Shown here one piece after another: positions 1 through 12,400 of a DNA stretch of 47,816 bases (the stretch's first letter is position 1; each line of letters starts with the position of its first letter). Below the pieces are notes generated by a model. The model was given only the letters and a program-made list of their open reading frames with translations, was not told where the DNA came from and searched no databases. The translations under genes and the position numbers were made by a program. This stretch comes from Ramlibacter sp. (GTDB lineage Bacteria > Pseudomonadota > Gammaproteobacteria > Burkholderiales > Burkholderiaceae_C). The DNA lies in contig JACMQX010000261.1 of the NCBI GenBank assembly GCA_014376765.1, positions 1 through 47,816 of the forward strand, written 5' to 3'.

Positions 1-486
1 AAAGGTGCTGCCTGACTTCAGGTTGATCGCTGCCGATGCGCCATTCACAGCCACGTTGCCGGCCTGGTAGCTCACCGTGCCGCTGTTCACATCCCACGCG
101 CGGTTGGCAAGCGAGATGTAGCCCTGCAGCGCAACTGCGCCCGTGCTGCCCAGCGTGCCGGTACCGGTGATCTGTCCGCCGCTCCAGTTGAAGTTGCCGG
201 CAATGTTCAGGGCGCCTGCGCCGTCAATCGCGCCTGAAGACAGCAGCAGCGTCGTGCCCGAGCCCAGGGACGAGGCGTTGGCCAGCACCAGCGTGCCGCC
301 GTTGATGTTCAGCGTGTCGTCAGTCGTCACCTGAAGGGACCTCACGTTCTGCGTGCCGCTGGACAGCGTGATGACCTGCGTGCCCAGCGGGCTGATGCTG
401 GCGTCTTCCAGCGCGTTGGGCACGTGGCCGCGCGTCCAGTTGCTGGCGTTGGTCCAGAGACCGCTCTGGTTGTCTTTCCAGCGGTT
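1..486 (-). repeat. Trp-motif long repeat, unit 3, cut by the window edge
   Basis: The unit starts at NRWKDNQSGLWTNASNWT (first codon 486) and follows unit 2 closely for the 162 residues visible, including the ALNIAGNFNWSGG segment whose DNA (181-228) nearly matches unit 2. It runs out of the window while still in frame, so more units may follow. Confidence 0.75.
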
Positions 487-3400
487 GGTGACCGCCGTGG
501 CGCCGGCTTGTAGTGTGCCGGCGGGGTTGCTCAGGGCCATCGTCACATCGGTGATGCTGGCTGACAGGGCCGGGGTAGCGAAGCCCGAACCCCCGAAGCT
601 CACCAGATCGAAGGTGTCGCCTGCGGCAATGAACGGCGTGGTCTCCACCAGCGCGATCGTGCCGCCCCTGGTGAAGTTGCCGCTGACGATCAGCTTGTCA
701 TAACTGGAAGGGCCGGCGAGATCGAACTGCACGTTGCCCAAGGTGATGTTGAGGCCACCGGTCACTGCCAGGGTGCCGACACTACCCGAACCACCCGGCC
801 TGAGCGTGCCGGACGAGACCAGCGTTCCCACGCCCAGGTCCACCAGCCCGCTCGCATTGAAGATGCCGGAGTTGCCTACCGCGCCGCCGCCGGTGGCGAT
901 GGTCGAATTGACCAGGTTCATCGTGCCGGAGTTGGTGACGGCGCCCCCACCCGAGGTGAAACTGATACCGTGCGCCCCGGTGTTGGCGACGGTGAGCACG
1001 CCGGTGGGCTGGTTGTCCAGCAACGCGCTGCCGGTGAGCAGCAAGGTGTCGCCGCTGTCGATACTGAGCAAGACGGAGTTGCGCAGCGTCTTGCCCGACA
1101 GCGTCACGGTGTTGTCGAGGTTGACCGAGCCGTTGGTTGACAGGGTGCCGCCGCCCGAAACGGTGCCGCCGTTGCGCCAGTCGAAGGCGCCTGACACCGA
1201 GACGTTGGCGCTACCGGCCAGGGTGCCGCCGCTCACCGTCAGGTTGGTCAGTGAATGCCCGGTGCCGCCCAGGCTGAGTGTGCCGCCTGAGACCCGCACA
1301 TCGGGCACGCCAAGCGTGCCTGCCAAGGTGACCGTGGGCGTATCAAAAATCTCGAAGTAACCGGCGCCGCTGATGCTGGAGCCAGCGCCGAACACATGCG
1401 TGACGTCCGCGTCGCGCACCCGCAGCGCCTTGCCGGCGCTGACGGCAAAACTGCCGCTGTGCGTATTGCCACGGTGCAGATCCAGCAGGCTGTTCTGGAT
1501 GTTGACCGCGCCCTGGTTGGCAAAGAACGAGAGCATGGTGACGTCTGAGGCCGTGGCGGCTGCCGTCACGTTGAAGGTAGCGCCCAGGGCGTTGGTCAGC
1601 GTGCCGTTGCCGCTGAAGCCATCGGCAGCGCCGTTGGTGATGTTGACGTTGAACACCCCACCGCCCTGGTTGTTGAGGTTGCCCGTGAGTTGAAGGTCGC
1701 CGCTGTTGAAGGCGATGGTGCCGGTGTTGTTCCAGTTGCGGTTGAGCGCCAATGCACCGGTGCCGCTCAAGGTGACTTGCGACGTGGTGGACAGCGTGCC
1801 GCCGCTGCCCAGAGTGCCACCGCTCCAGTCGAAGTTGCCGGCAATGTTCAGGGCGCCTGCGCCGTCAATGGTGCCGCCCTGCAACTTCAGCGACGTACCG
1901 GCGCCAACGCTTGACAAGGTCGACAGGCTCAGCGAGCCGCCGCTCACGATCAGCGTGTCGTCGCCGCTGAGGGTCAGGGACTTGGCTGCCTGCGAGCCGC
2001 TGGACGAAGTGACGGTCTGCGTGCCGGTGGGCGCGATGATCACATCTTCAAGGTTATTGGGCACATGATTGCGCGACCAGTTGGCCGCGACGTTCCATAA
2101 ACCAGTGAGGTTGTTCCAGCGGTTGGTCACCGCGGCTGCGGTGAGGCGCCCGGTTCCCCCGGCGACCGTGCTGTAGTTGAGCGTGACGTCGGCATTGGGC
2201 TGAACCAGGGTGTAGGCACCGCTTTGGCTACCGCCATAAGTCTCAATGTCGAACGTAGCGCCGCCGGCAATCAAAGGCGCCGTCTCCCGGATGACAAGCG
2301 TGCCGCCCGCCGTGATGCTCTGGCTGACGATCATCTTGTCAAACGATGCAGCGCTTGCCAGGTCGAACTCGTACGTGCCCAAGTTGGACACACTGCCGGT
2401 GACCGCCAGGGTGCCAATGCCTGCGCCGCCGGGCGACATGGTTCCGCTATTGATCAGCGTATTGCCGATGCCGACCTCTATGGTGCCGCTGCCGTCAATA
2501 CGTCCAGCATTGGTAAACCCGCCAGTGCGCTTGAAGGTGGCGCCAGATGTCAGCGACAGCGTACCTGCCTGCGTGAAGCCGCCACCGGATGCATCCATTG
2601 TTCCGCTCGCCACGCTCAACTGTGCGCCGATCGAATTGGTAAGGGTTGATGTAGTCAAGCTGACACTGCTGGCGTTGGAAGTGATCGTGCCCTGGTTGAC
2701 CCAGGTCATGCCGCTGAATGTATCGAGCGTGCCGTTCAGCGTGGTGTTACCGGTTGTCGTGAGTGTTCCGCCACTCACGGTACTGTTGACGACCGACAAC
2801 GCGCCTTGAACCACCTTGTTGCCGTTGCCGGCAAGTGTGGCGTTGGTCGAGAGGTTCAAACCAGCTGCGAAAGTCGCGCCGTCGTTGGGGCGAAGGTTGC
2901 CGCCGCCGCTGAGACTCACCAGGTTCGCAAATGTAACGGCGCTGCCGAGGTTCAGGTCAAGCGTGCCGCCTGTCATTGCCACTGTGCCCGTGCCTGCAAT
3001 GTTGAAACCTGAAGCTGAAGATACCGAGACGTTGCCGCCATTGACCTCCAACCTGCCGGCGCCCTGCACGCCCCCACCGGCGGTCAAAGTGCGAACGCCA
3101 GATCCAAATTGCAGTCTGCTGCCGCTGGCTACATTCCAGACGCCGTTATCCGTTCCGCCCGCCTGAATGTTCGCTGTGCCACCGTTAGCCACATTCACGT
3201 TGCCATTGTTGTTGAAGCTGGTCAGCAGGCCGCTGTTGCGCGTGGGCAGCGTCCCGTTGAAGTTGAGCGTACCGGTGGCGGTGTTGTTGAAGATACCCGT
3301 ACCGGCCCCGGGAGTAAACAGATCGCCGCTGGTGGCGTTGTCGGTCAGGACGCCGGTATTGTTGAAAGTGCTCGTGCCGGACGACAACGCGAACAGGGTG

Positions 3401-6400
3401 CCGCTGGTGGCGTTGTTGATAAAGATGCCCGCGTTGTTGATCGTCGAGCCGGTGAGGCTGTAATTGCCTGCGGAGTGTGTCACTGTGCCGGTGCTGGTGT
3501 TGTTCCAGGTCACGCTGGACAGCTGATGGGAGACGCTGCTCACGGAGGTCACGCCCGACGTGGCCAGGACGCCGCCAGTGAACTGGCCACCGGACCAGTT
3601 GAAAGCACCTGTAGCGTTCAGCGTGCCTCCGCCGGCGATCAGGCCGGCTGAAAGGTCTATCGATGCCAAATTGACCGAGCCCGTATTGGACAGCGTGCCG
3701 CCCGAAATCAAGAGCTTGTTGATCGCCTGCCCTACGTTGGCATTGGTCAGCGTGCCGACGGTGATGCTGAGCGTGCCGCCGAGCGTGGCCAATGTCGGCA
3801 GTGTCAGCGTGGCGCCAGTGCTGAACAAAAAGATGTCACTGTTGTCGGTGCTGAAGTTCAGTGATGCGAGGCCGTTCGCCGCAGCCGAAGTGAGTGTGAC
3901 GGTGCTGTTGCCCGCCGGATTGATAACGACCGTGTCACCAGCGATCGGTGCTCGACCCAGCGACCAGTTTGTCGTGGTGCTCCAGTTACCTGTAGTGCCA
4001 ATCCACGTGTTCACAACAACCGGCGTGCCCAGAATCAGGCTTGTTGCGCTGTAGCTTGGTGCCAGCGTCACCCCATTAGCGATGCTGATCACCGAGAACG
4101 TGCCGGACAGCGCCGTCCCCGTGACTGGCGTATACGCCTGGCTGGCCGCGATGGTGAAGGCCCCCAGCCCGCTGACATTCAAGGTACCGCCCAGCGTGCC
4201 GTTGCCATTGATATTCAGCACGTCGCTCACAGAGTTGGCCGACGCATCAATCTGCAGCTTGCCCGCCGAGCCCTGCGAGAAGCCGCCCAGAATCGTCAGC
4301 GTGCCAACGGCGGCGGCGGTACCGGGGTCAATCACGCCGTTATTCGTCAGCGAGCCGACTGTCACGTCGATCGTGCCGCCGCCTGAGATGGTGCCGGTCG
4401 TGTCGTTCGTCACAGTCCCTGACCCCACCACGAGCGTAGAACCTGTGCCCACGTCAAGCCGCCCGGCCTGGGTGGTCACGGTGGTGGCTTGTACGGAAGT
4501 CGACGCGCCTGAGAGCGCCACAGTGCCGCCGCTCGCATTGCTGAGGGTGGAGAGCGTCGCGCTTCCAGCAAAACTCAGCGTGCCGCCAGAGCTCACCGAC
4601 AGTGTGCCCAGCGTCGCGGACGCAAACTCGGTTTTGCCCGCGTTGGTCTCGATCGTCCATGAATCCGGAGCGTCAACAGCCCCGTTGAACTTGTACGCAG
4701 TCTTTGAGACCACCGGGCCATTGAGCTTCAGCGCGTAGCCGGCGCTGGAAATAGTGCCGCCGCCCGCCTTGTTGAACTCGATGCCTCCACCCATGGTGTC
4801 GAGCGTGACCAGGTTGTTGACACCAATGTCGGAGTTGACGGTCACCACGCCGCCGCCTGTGATGGATATCGCCTGGTTGCCCGCCACCGCCAGGGTGAGG
4901 TTGCTGGTGCTGAAGTTATCCGTCAACCGCAAATAGGCGCCGCCCGAGTTGGTTGTGACGCCAACGGTGCCGGTGCCAGTTGACAACCACAAGGCATCGG
5001 TCGCACTGCCGATGGATTGGGCGTTGAGTCTGAGGCCACCGGTTGTCGCCAGCGCGGCACCCGTTGCTTCAGACGGGCCGATGATCGTGCCTGAGGTTGC
5101 AGTCAGCGTCGCGGAGTTAGCACTGATCTTTCCGGTGCCGCCGATCAGGATATTTCCGGACGTTGAAGCAAGGGTCCAGTTGTCGTTGGTCAAGCTTTGC
5201 CCGGCTACTGTCAGTGTGCCGGCGGACAACAGATTGACGGTGCTCGCGCCCGTTCCTGTCGAGATCGTTCCGATGGACAGATTGGTACCTTCAAGCCAGA
5301 CGTTCCCGCTGCCTGCGCCGGCGGAGACGGAGTACCCTGGATTTGCCACGATACGGATGCGGCCGTCTGCAGCGCTGGTGCCGACTCCGCCTGCGGCAAT
5401 GAGCTGAATATCACCGGAGCTTGCGACAGTTTGGGTGGTGGAGGTGCCGGCGTTCTGGATGCTGGAGCCCGCACCTGAGCTGGTCAACATGACGCTGTTG
5501 CCGCCATAGACGCCGGTGTCACCGATGCGGATACCCGCTGCGCCTACCGAGTTGAAGACAAATGCGCCTTCGGATGCGGTCCTGCCTTCCAGCACGCCAG
5601 TCGTGAGGGCATTTGCGCCGGTCAGGTCAACGAAATTCCCTTTGACGTTCAAACTGCCAGCAGCAATGCTGGCGGTACCTGCGACGGAACCGCTTGCCTC
5701 CAGAAAAAGCTTCGCGGTACCAACGTCGATGGATGCATCGACGGCAATACCGTTAAATGAAGCGCCCCTGTCACTCGTGCCAAGCTTCAACGTGTTGAAG
5801 TTCTGCAGTTTGGAAACGTTACTGTCAAGAGTAAAAAAGCCAAGGGGCCCGATGGAGAAATCAGTTGACGACGTCGATGGGTTCATCGAGATCCCGCTCC
5901 CGCCAGCGTCAACAACCGCCGTACCGTTCAGGTTGAGGTCGCTCGCAGTGATCCTCACGCCATCAGAGCCGTCGCTGCGTCCAGAAAGCGTTGCGCTGTT
6001 GACAGCAAGCAACCCTGAGGTCTTGAGCGTCAAGACATTGGGTGAGCTGGCCATAGACCCCGCTTTGACGTCGGAGTTGATCGCCAGGTTGCCGGTCGTC
6101 TGGATGGTGACGTTGGAGCCCACGCCTGACGAGACACCCGTGATACCGCCGTAGGCCCCAACCGTGAGAGTTCCAGCAGGCGACAGGTTCGAATAAAAAT
6201 CAACCGTGCCATTAGCCTTGGCCGCGATAGCGTTAACCGAGTTGCCGGTATTGTTGAGGGTGATGTCCAGGCCGGATTTCGCAATCAGCGTATCGACGAC
6301 CAATGCGTTTGTCTGCGAAATCGCGCCACCCGAGAACAGTGCCAGCGTTCCGACGCCAAGGCTTGAAAGCGAGTCGACCACAGTGATCGCGCCGCCGCTG

Positions 6401-9400
6401 AGGTCGATGTTTCCGATCTGCAAGGTGCCCGCATAAATGTGTTGAAGGTCAGCTTCGAGCAGGCTCAAGCGGCCACCGGTCGCGTTTGCGAGCGTGCCGA
6501 TGAACTCGACAGCCTTGTTCGTCGTCTTGGGCAGGATGGCCACGGTCGAGCCGGCTGCCGTCGCGGTCACGGAGCCAGTTGACGTGATCTGCAAAGCGTC
6601 ACTGATAAACACGATGGCTGGTGCCGTACCCGTATTGCCGCTGCTGACCTGCTTCTCTATAAAAATGTCCGCTGCTGAAATCGTGACAAGTCCTGAAGTC
6701 GAAGCCACGGTACCGGAGTACGGAAGGATGTCCGCCTGAGTACCTGCCGCAATGCTGATGTTCCCGGAATCTGCGAGCACCAAGCCCCCGATGTTGACCG
6801 CGCCGCCCGAAGACGCCAGGCTCAGATTGCCGGTGCCCCTGGCTTGAACAGTCGACCCGACGGTTACGCCGACAGCGCCGGACAGACTTACGCCCACGTT
6901 GCCAGTACCGGTGCCACCGGTGATGCCAGTGAACACGTTCAGCAGCGCGCCCGAATAGACACTGACCGTGCCGGCGCTTGCCGTGTTGACCTGCACTGTG
7001 TTGAGAGAAAGATTTGAGGGGCTGGAGATCCAGACTGAACTGTCGCCCCAAGCCGTCAAGCCGCCGGAATCGGTCAGCTGTACTCCCACGGGTGCGCCGC
7101 CGGTGCCGATGTTGCCTCGCGAACCAGACAGACCCAGCGTCGCATTTTTGCCAGTGAGATTGATAATGCCTGCCATTGCGCTGGTGATGGTGGGCGCCAC
7201 CACTCTCATGTAGCGCGCGCCGATCTGCCCGAGTTCCAGCTTTTGAAATGCGTAGAGCCTGGCCTCGGAATAGCCATCCGACAGGCTGCCAACCAATCGC
7301 GATGGCACATCCATAACCAGATCGCCCGCGTTTGCCGCAAGCGACATATAGGAGCCCGACAGGTAGCTGTTGACCAGGCTTATGCTGCCTTCGGATGTGA
7401 TGTAAAGGTCGCCATCGCTGCCCGCCGCACCCATTGCAGAACTCCTGTCAGTACCTGGCGATCCGGCCACGCCTGGCACGAGGCCAAAGCCGCCGCGCCC
7501 GCCGGTGCCGGCGATGCCACCCACACCACCAGCGCCTGCGGCTGCGGAAATGGTGGCGCCGGACAGGGTCATCACATCGCCAACGTAGTTCGTCTCCAGT
7601 GAGATGTAGCGGCTGTTACCGCCGCTGCCAGCGCTGCCGCCGTTGCCGCCCTTGCCGCCGTTCGTGCCCGCGCTACCGCCGTCCTCGCCCGCGCCACCGG
7701 CGCCACCGGCGCCGCCCGCTCCCCCCGTGCCGCCCAGGCTCAGGAGGCTGCCGTAAATGGAAAGCGTCCCCGGTTTGTTGTAGGTTCCGGCGCCGATATT
7801 GACCTGCCCACCCCTGCCCCCCTTGCCGCCAGCGCCACCGTCGTAGCCCACCTCGCCGTCGCCGCCATCCGCCCCGACTCCACCGGCGCCACCGCTGGAG
7901 CCGGTGCCACCGCTGCCGCCATACGAAGCAACTGTCACATTGAGGCCCACGCGCAAAAGCCCTGAGCTTGCTGTCAACTCGACGGTGCCTCCATCTCCTC
8001 CAATGCCGCCCGATGTGCCTGCGCCCGCCCCGTCCAGACCGTTACCACCCCGGCCACCTTTTGAATAGATGACGGTTGCAGCAGTCCCGCCGCCTACGGA
8101 GATCGTCTTGCCGGCATTGATCGTGACATAGGCACCACCGCCCCCGTTCATCTGATTGCTGGGGTAGGAAAGATCAAGCCCATTGCCGCCCTGAGAAGAG
8201 ATCTGCACGCCGTTGCCAACAGAGACGCTGCCCGTGTCGGCCGACACATAGACGTTGCCGCCATAAGTGTCGCTATAGCTGCTGCGCCCGGTGGAGCTGA
8301 GCGTCACGTTGTCACCAATGGTGAGGTCTCCCTGGCTCACTACGATCGAAAGGGACCGTCCGGAGATGATGCTGTTGTCAAGGCTCTGACTGCCAACCGA
8401 GTCGGTCCGAACGCCGTTGCCGTTGCCGGCGTAGGGACCATCCGTGCTGTTGTCCTGGCCTGCACTGCCGTTCGGGCTGCCGCCGCCTGGTCCACCGAGG
8501 CCGCCAGGGCCACCGGCGCCCCCTGCGCCACCGAACTGACCTGCACCGCCGGCTGAGATGATCGTGGCCCCTGACAAGGTCAGCGCATTCGCACTGCTGG
8601 TCATGGTCATGCGGATCTGGCCGCCATCGCCGCCGTCGCGGGAATAGCCGCCATTTCCGCCCGTGCCGCCGCTGGTGGAGTAGATCGGGCCGGTTCCATT
8701 CAGGCCAGCGCCGCCAGTGCCGCCAGCGCCACCGGCGCCAGCCTGCCCGCCAAGACTCAGGACGCTGCCGTAGACGGAAAGCACAGGCGCGCTGAAGATC
8801 AAGTTGCCTGCAGCGCCACCCGAGCCACCCCAGCCGCCGTTGTAGCCCGTTGCACCGTCAAGGCCCGTTGAATCTGCTCCCGCTGCGCCTGCTGAGCCGG
8901 ACCCGCCCTGGCCACCGTACGATGCCACCGTCACGTTCGCACCAATGCTCAAAGACCCCGTGCCTGTCGACAGGGTGACATTACCCCCGCTGCCGCCGCC
9001 GCCACCGAAGGTGCTGTAGCCGCCCGCAGCGGCAAGCCCGCTGCCGCCACGACCACCGCGCGAATAGATAGCCGTTGCCGTCACCCCGCCGCCGACCATC
9101 AAGGTGGCGGCGGCGCTGATCTTCACGCTTCCGCCCCTGCCGCCCGAACTGGCATAGTTGGCCGGGTTGGATACGTCGGTGGCATCCCCGCCCTGCGAAT
9201 AGATCTGGACGCCGTTGCCGATCGATAGGTTGCCAGTCACGCCGGACAGGCTGGACAAGGAAATACTGCCGCCGTCGCTGGGGTAGATGCCACTGCTACC
9301 CACCGAGCTGATGGTGACGTTGTCAGATACCGACAAGGTGCCCAAGGTGCTTGATAGCTGAATGTTGCCGGGCGTGCCTGGGCCAGAACTCAACAGGTTC

Positions 9401-12400
9401 CCGCTGACAGTGACGGTCGAACCGGAGGCGGTGATGTTGCGGGCAGCCCGAACGGAGCCCAAATTGAGTACGCCACCGTTGATCGTCAAGTCCTCGATGA
9501 GCTGAGCTCCGGCGGCCACGGGTTGCCCAATTTTCAGCAGAGACGTATTGACGATGCCTGCGGTACCACCCTGCAGCTCAAGGCTCATGCCCGGCACGGC
9601 TCCGTCCATGAAACCGGCCAGCGTGATGTTGACGTTGCCCGTACCTGAAGCACTGCCGAATACAGTCACGTTGCCGGAGTTTGTAAATAGCAGGCCCGAT
9701 CCTTTGACGTTGACGGTGCCGCCTGTGGCATCACCAACCAGGATGTCGTTGTAGATATGAATCTGCCCGCTGTCCAGGATGTCTGCCGCGCTGGAGTCGA
9801 TCTGAACCGATCCAGGCGCCGTGGTCCCGGTCCGGCCAAACTCGCCCGCGATTTCGATCTTGCCGCCGCTCCGGCTGGCAGTGGTTGTACTGGTGTCGAT
9901 CTTCAGCCCAATGCCCGTGGTACTCGCTTTCACATAGTCGATGTCCAACATCACACCACCGCCGTTGCCCGCTCCGAGCAGCGTGTCGAGCACGATGGTG
10001 CTTCCTGAGGTGCCATTCAGCTGGAGGTGGCCACCGGTAATGCTGAGTGATGAATCCTGGCCCACTGCAGCCTGGTCAAGCTGGATGTTGCCGTACAGCT
10101 GAATGTTGCCGTCATTGATGATGTTTGCCGTCCTCGCATCGATAAAAAGCTTGCGAAGGGCGAAGCCGGACCCCACCCCAACCTCATTCAACCGTACATT
10201 TCCGCCCGTAAGCAAGGTGCCGGTGCCCTTTGGCGTTGTGTCTATAAACAGCGTGAGGCCGGCCGCGTTGGCGTAAACGTTGCTGTTGTAGACCGATCCG
10301 ATCAACACATCGCCGGCGCCAGTAGATGTCGCTCCTGCCGAGGTCGACAAGGTCGCGTTCGCATGCACGACGACACCGCCCTGCGCATCGAGCTTGATGT
10401 CGCCCGTCGCGGTGCCGATGGCGTCAACTTTCTGCGTGCTCACGTCGCCATAAAGCTGCACCTTGCTGTCGGTGCCGCCCGCTGTGGCTGTGAATGCTCC
10501 GAGGTATCCGAGGGGCGCATAGCCGACCCTACCCAACTTGATGACCCCGCCCGCGCCCACGCCCGCGCCGCCGCCAGCGATGGAATTGAGTGTCAGGACC
10601 CGGTTGGTCGTTGAGCCAACCGTGGCGAGGCTGAAGTCAATCGTGCCGCCGTACGTGCTCGCGCTCAGGCCTGTGTTGGTGTCAATCAACAGGTTGTCGG
10701 CGACATTCAGCGTCGCATTCTTGACCGAGAACATAGCCGCGTCGGTTGCAGCGATTCCGCCGGCCGCCAGATACAAGGCGCCGCCGTTCAGGGTCACGGT
10801 GCCGTAAGAGATGGCTGGACTGTCAGCCTCGATCATCAGCTTCTGCAGATAGAAGCCGCCGCTGTTATTGGCCACGGTAGAGCCAGCGCCCAAAGAAATG
10901 GTGGAGCTGTTCGCGTTCGAGCTGTTGGCTTTGATAGCCAGCGAGCTCTTCGCTGCAGCGCCGGACAAGACGCCGTCAAGCGAAATAGCACCGCTCGATC
11001 CCCCAAGGTCAGAGTTGGAATTCACCGTCAGCGTGCCGCCCGGCTTGTCCACGCGAATCTGGCTGCCGGTCAGCGTGATGTCCCCGCCTCCGGTGATGAC
11101 GTCGTGGGCCAGCGTCAGGACATTGGTACCGGCAGAAATATTCAGGTTACCGCCATTGGTAAAGCTGGAGTTCAGCACCCAGACGTCGCCGACGGTCAGC
11201 GCCGTGGAGTTTCTGAACAGGACACCGTTATCGGTGCTTTGGGCAGCGATCCTGCCAACGGCGTTGCTGATGCTGAACAGCGTGACGCCGGTTTTGCCCT
11301 GTACCCCGAGTTCACCCGCTGTGATGGAGCCTGCCAACTGATTCACAGCGCCCAGGCTGCTGCTGAGAAGCAGGGTCGTGCCTGTGGGAGCGAGGCTGAT
11401 CGAGCCGTCCAGGGTAATGGAGCCGCCGCTGTCGAACCTGAGGTAGGGCGTGGTGATCCGGAGCAGCTCCGCCGCAGTGACACCCAGCGTGCCCGCACTG
11501 TCGTCAAACGTGCCACCTACGCGTACCTTGGTCGTGCTGGACGTGGGCGCAAATTGCACCACGCCTGCCGAGACACTGGCCAGCGTCTGGATGTTGACGT
11601 GATCGATGTTGAAGTTCACCGAGTCCAGCAACAGCAACGAACTGTTGGCAATGTTCACGGTGCCACTGCCGCGAAAGGCGATGCCACTGCCCAGCGTGCC
11701 GGTGATGCTCTTGCTGCCCGCGAGGGTTGCCACAGAGGCGGTGATGTCCGCGCCGCCCGTTCCCAGGATGACGTTTTCAGCAAAGGTCAGCGAACCGCCC
11801 GCCGCACTGACCGACAGGCTGCCGCTCCCATTGATCACGACCTTGCCCAGCTTGACATCTCCGTACAGGCTGCCTGCGGTAAGGACGTTGATGGAGCCGC
11901 CACCGCTGGCCGCGACGACCAGGGTGGGCGTATTGGTGTACAGGTCAATGCCCGAGCCGCTTCCGGTCGCGGTGGCATCAGTGACCTGAAGCGTGAGACT
12001 CCTGCCGCTTGCCGCTTGCAGCGTACCGTCAGTAAAGGTTCCCGAGGTCGTGATGCCGTGCAGCGCCTGCAGAACAATGTTCGCGTTGGTCCCTTCTATT
12101 TCCGACTCATAGACGGTGAAGATGCCCGTCGTGCCCAGCGCGGTGGCGGAGCCCAGCGTGCCCGCGTCGCTGAGGGTGGTCTGGCTGCTATCGGGGCTGT
12201 CGCTACCCTCCCCGGTGCCGCCGGATATGACAATGGCGTCCGGGTCCAGAAGCAGCGTTCCAGTCGCGCCTCGCGGAGCCGACAGGTCGGCCCGGCCGCG
12301 GAAGTACAGATTGTGTTTTCCGGATGTTTCGGCAAAGCCTCCGTTGCCGCCCAGAGCGCCTCCACGCGCGCTCAAGGTACCCGAGAAATGCAGGTCGTTG

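Noticed and set aside
7430-9231. CRISPR-like or microsatellite array in the GCC-rich stretch
   Set aside because: There is no constant repeat with regular spacers; the triplet periodicity comes from glycine and alanine codons in a coding frame.
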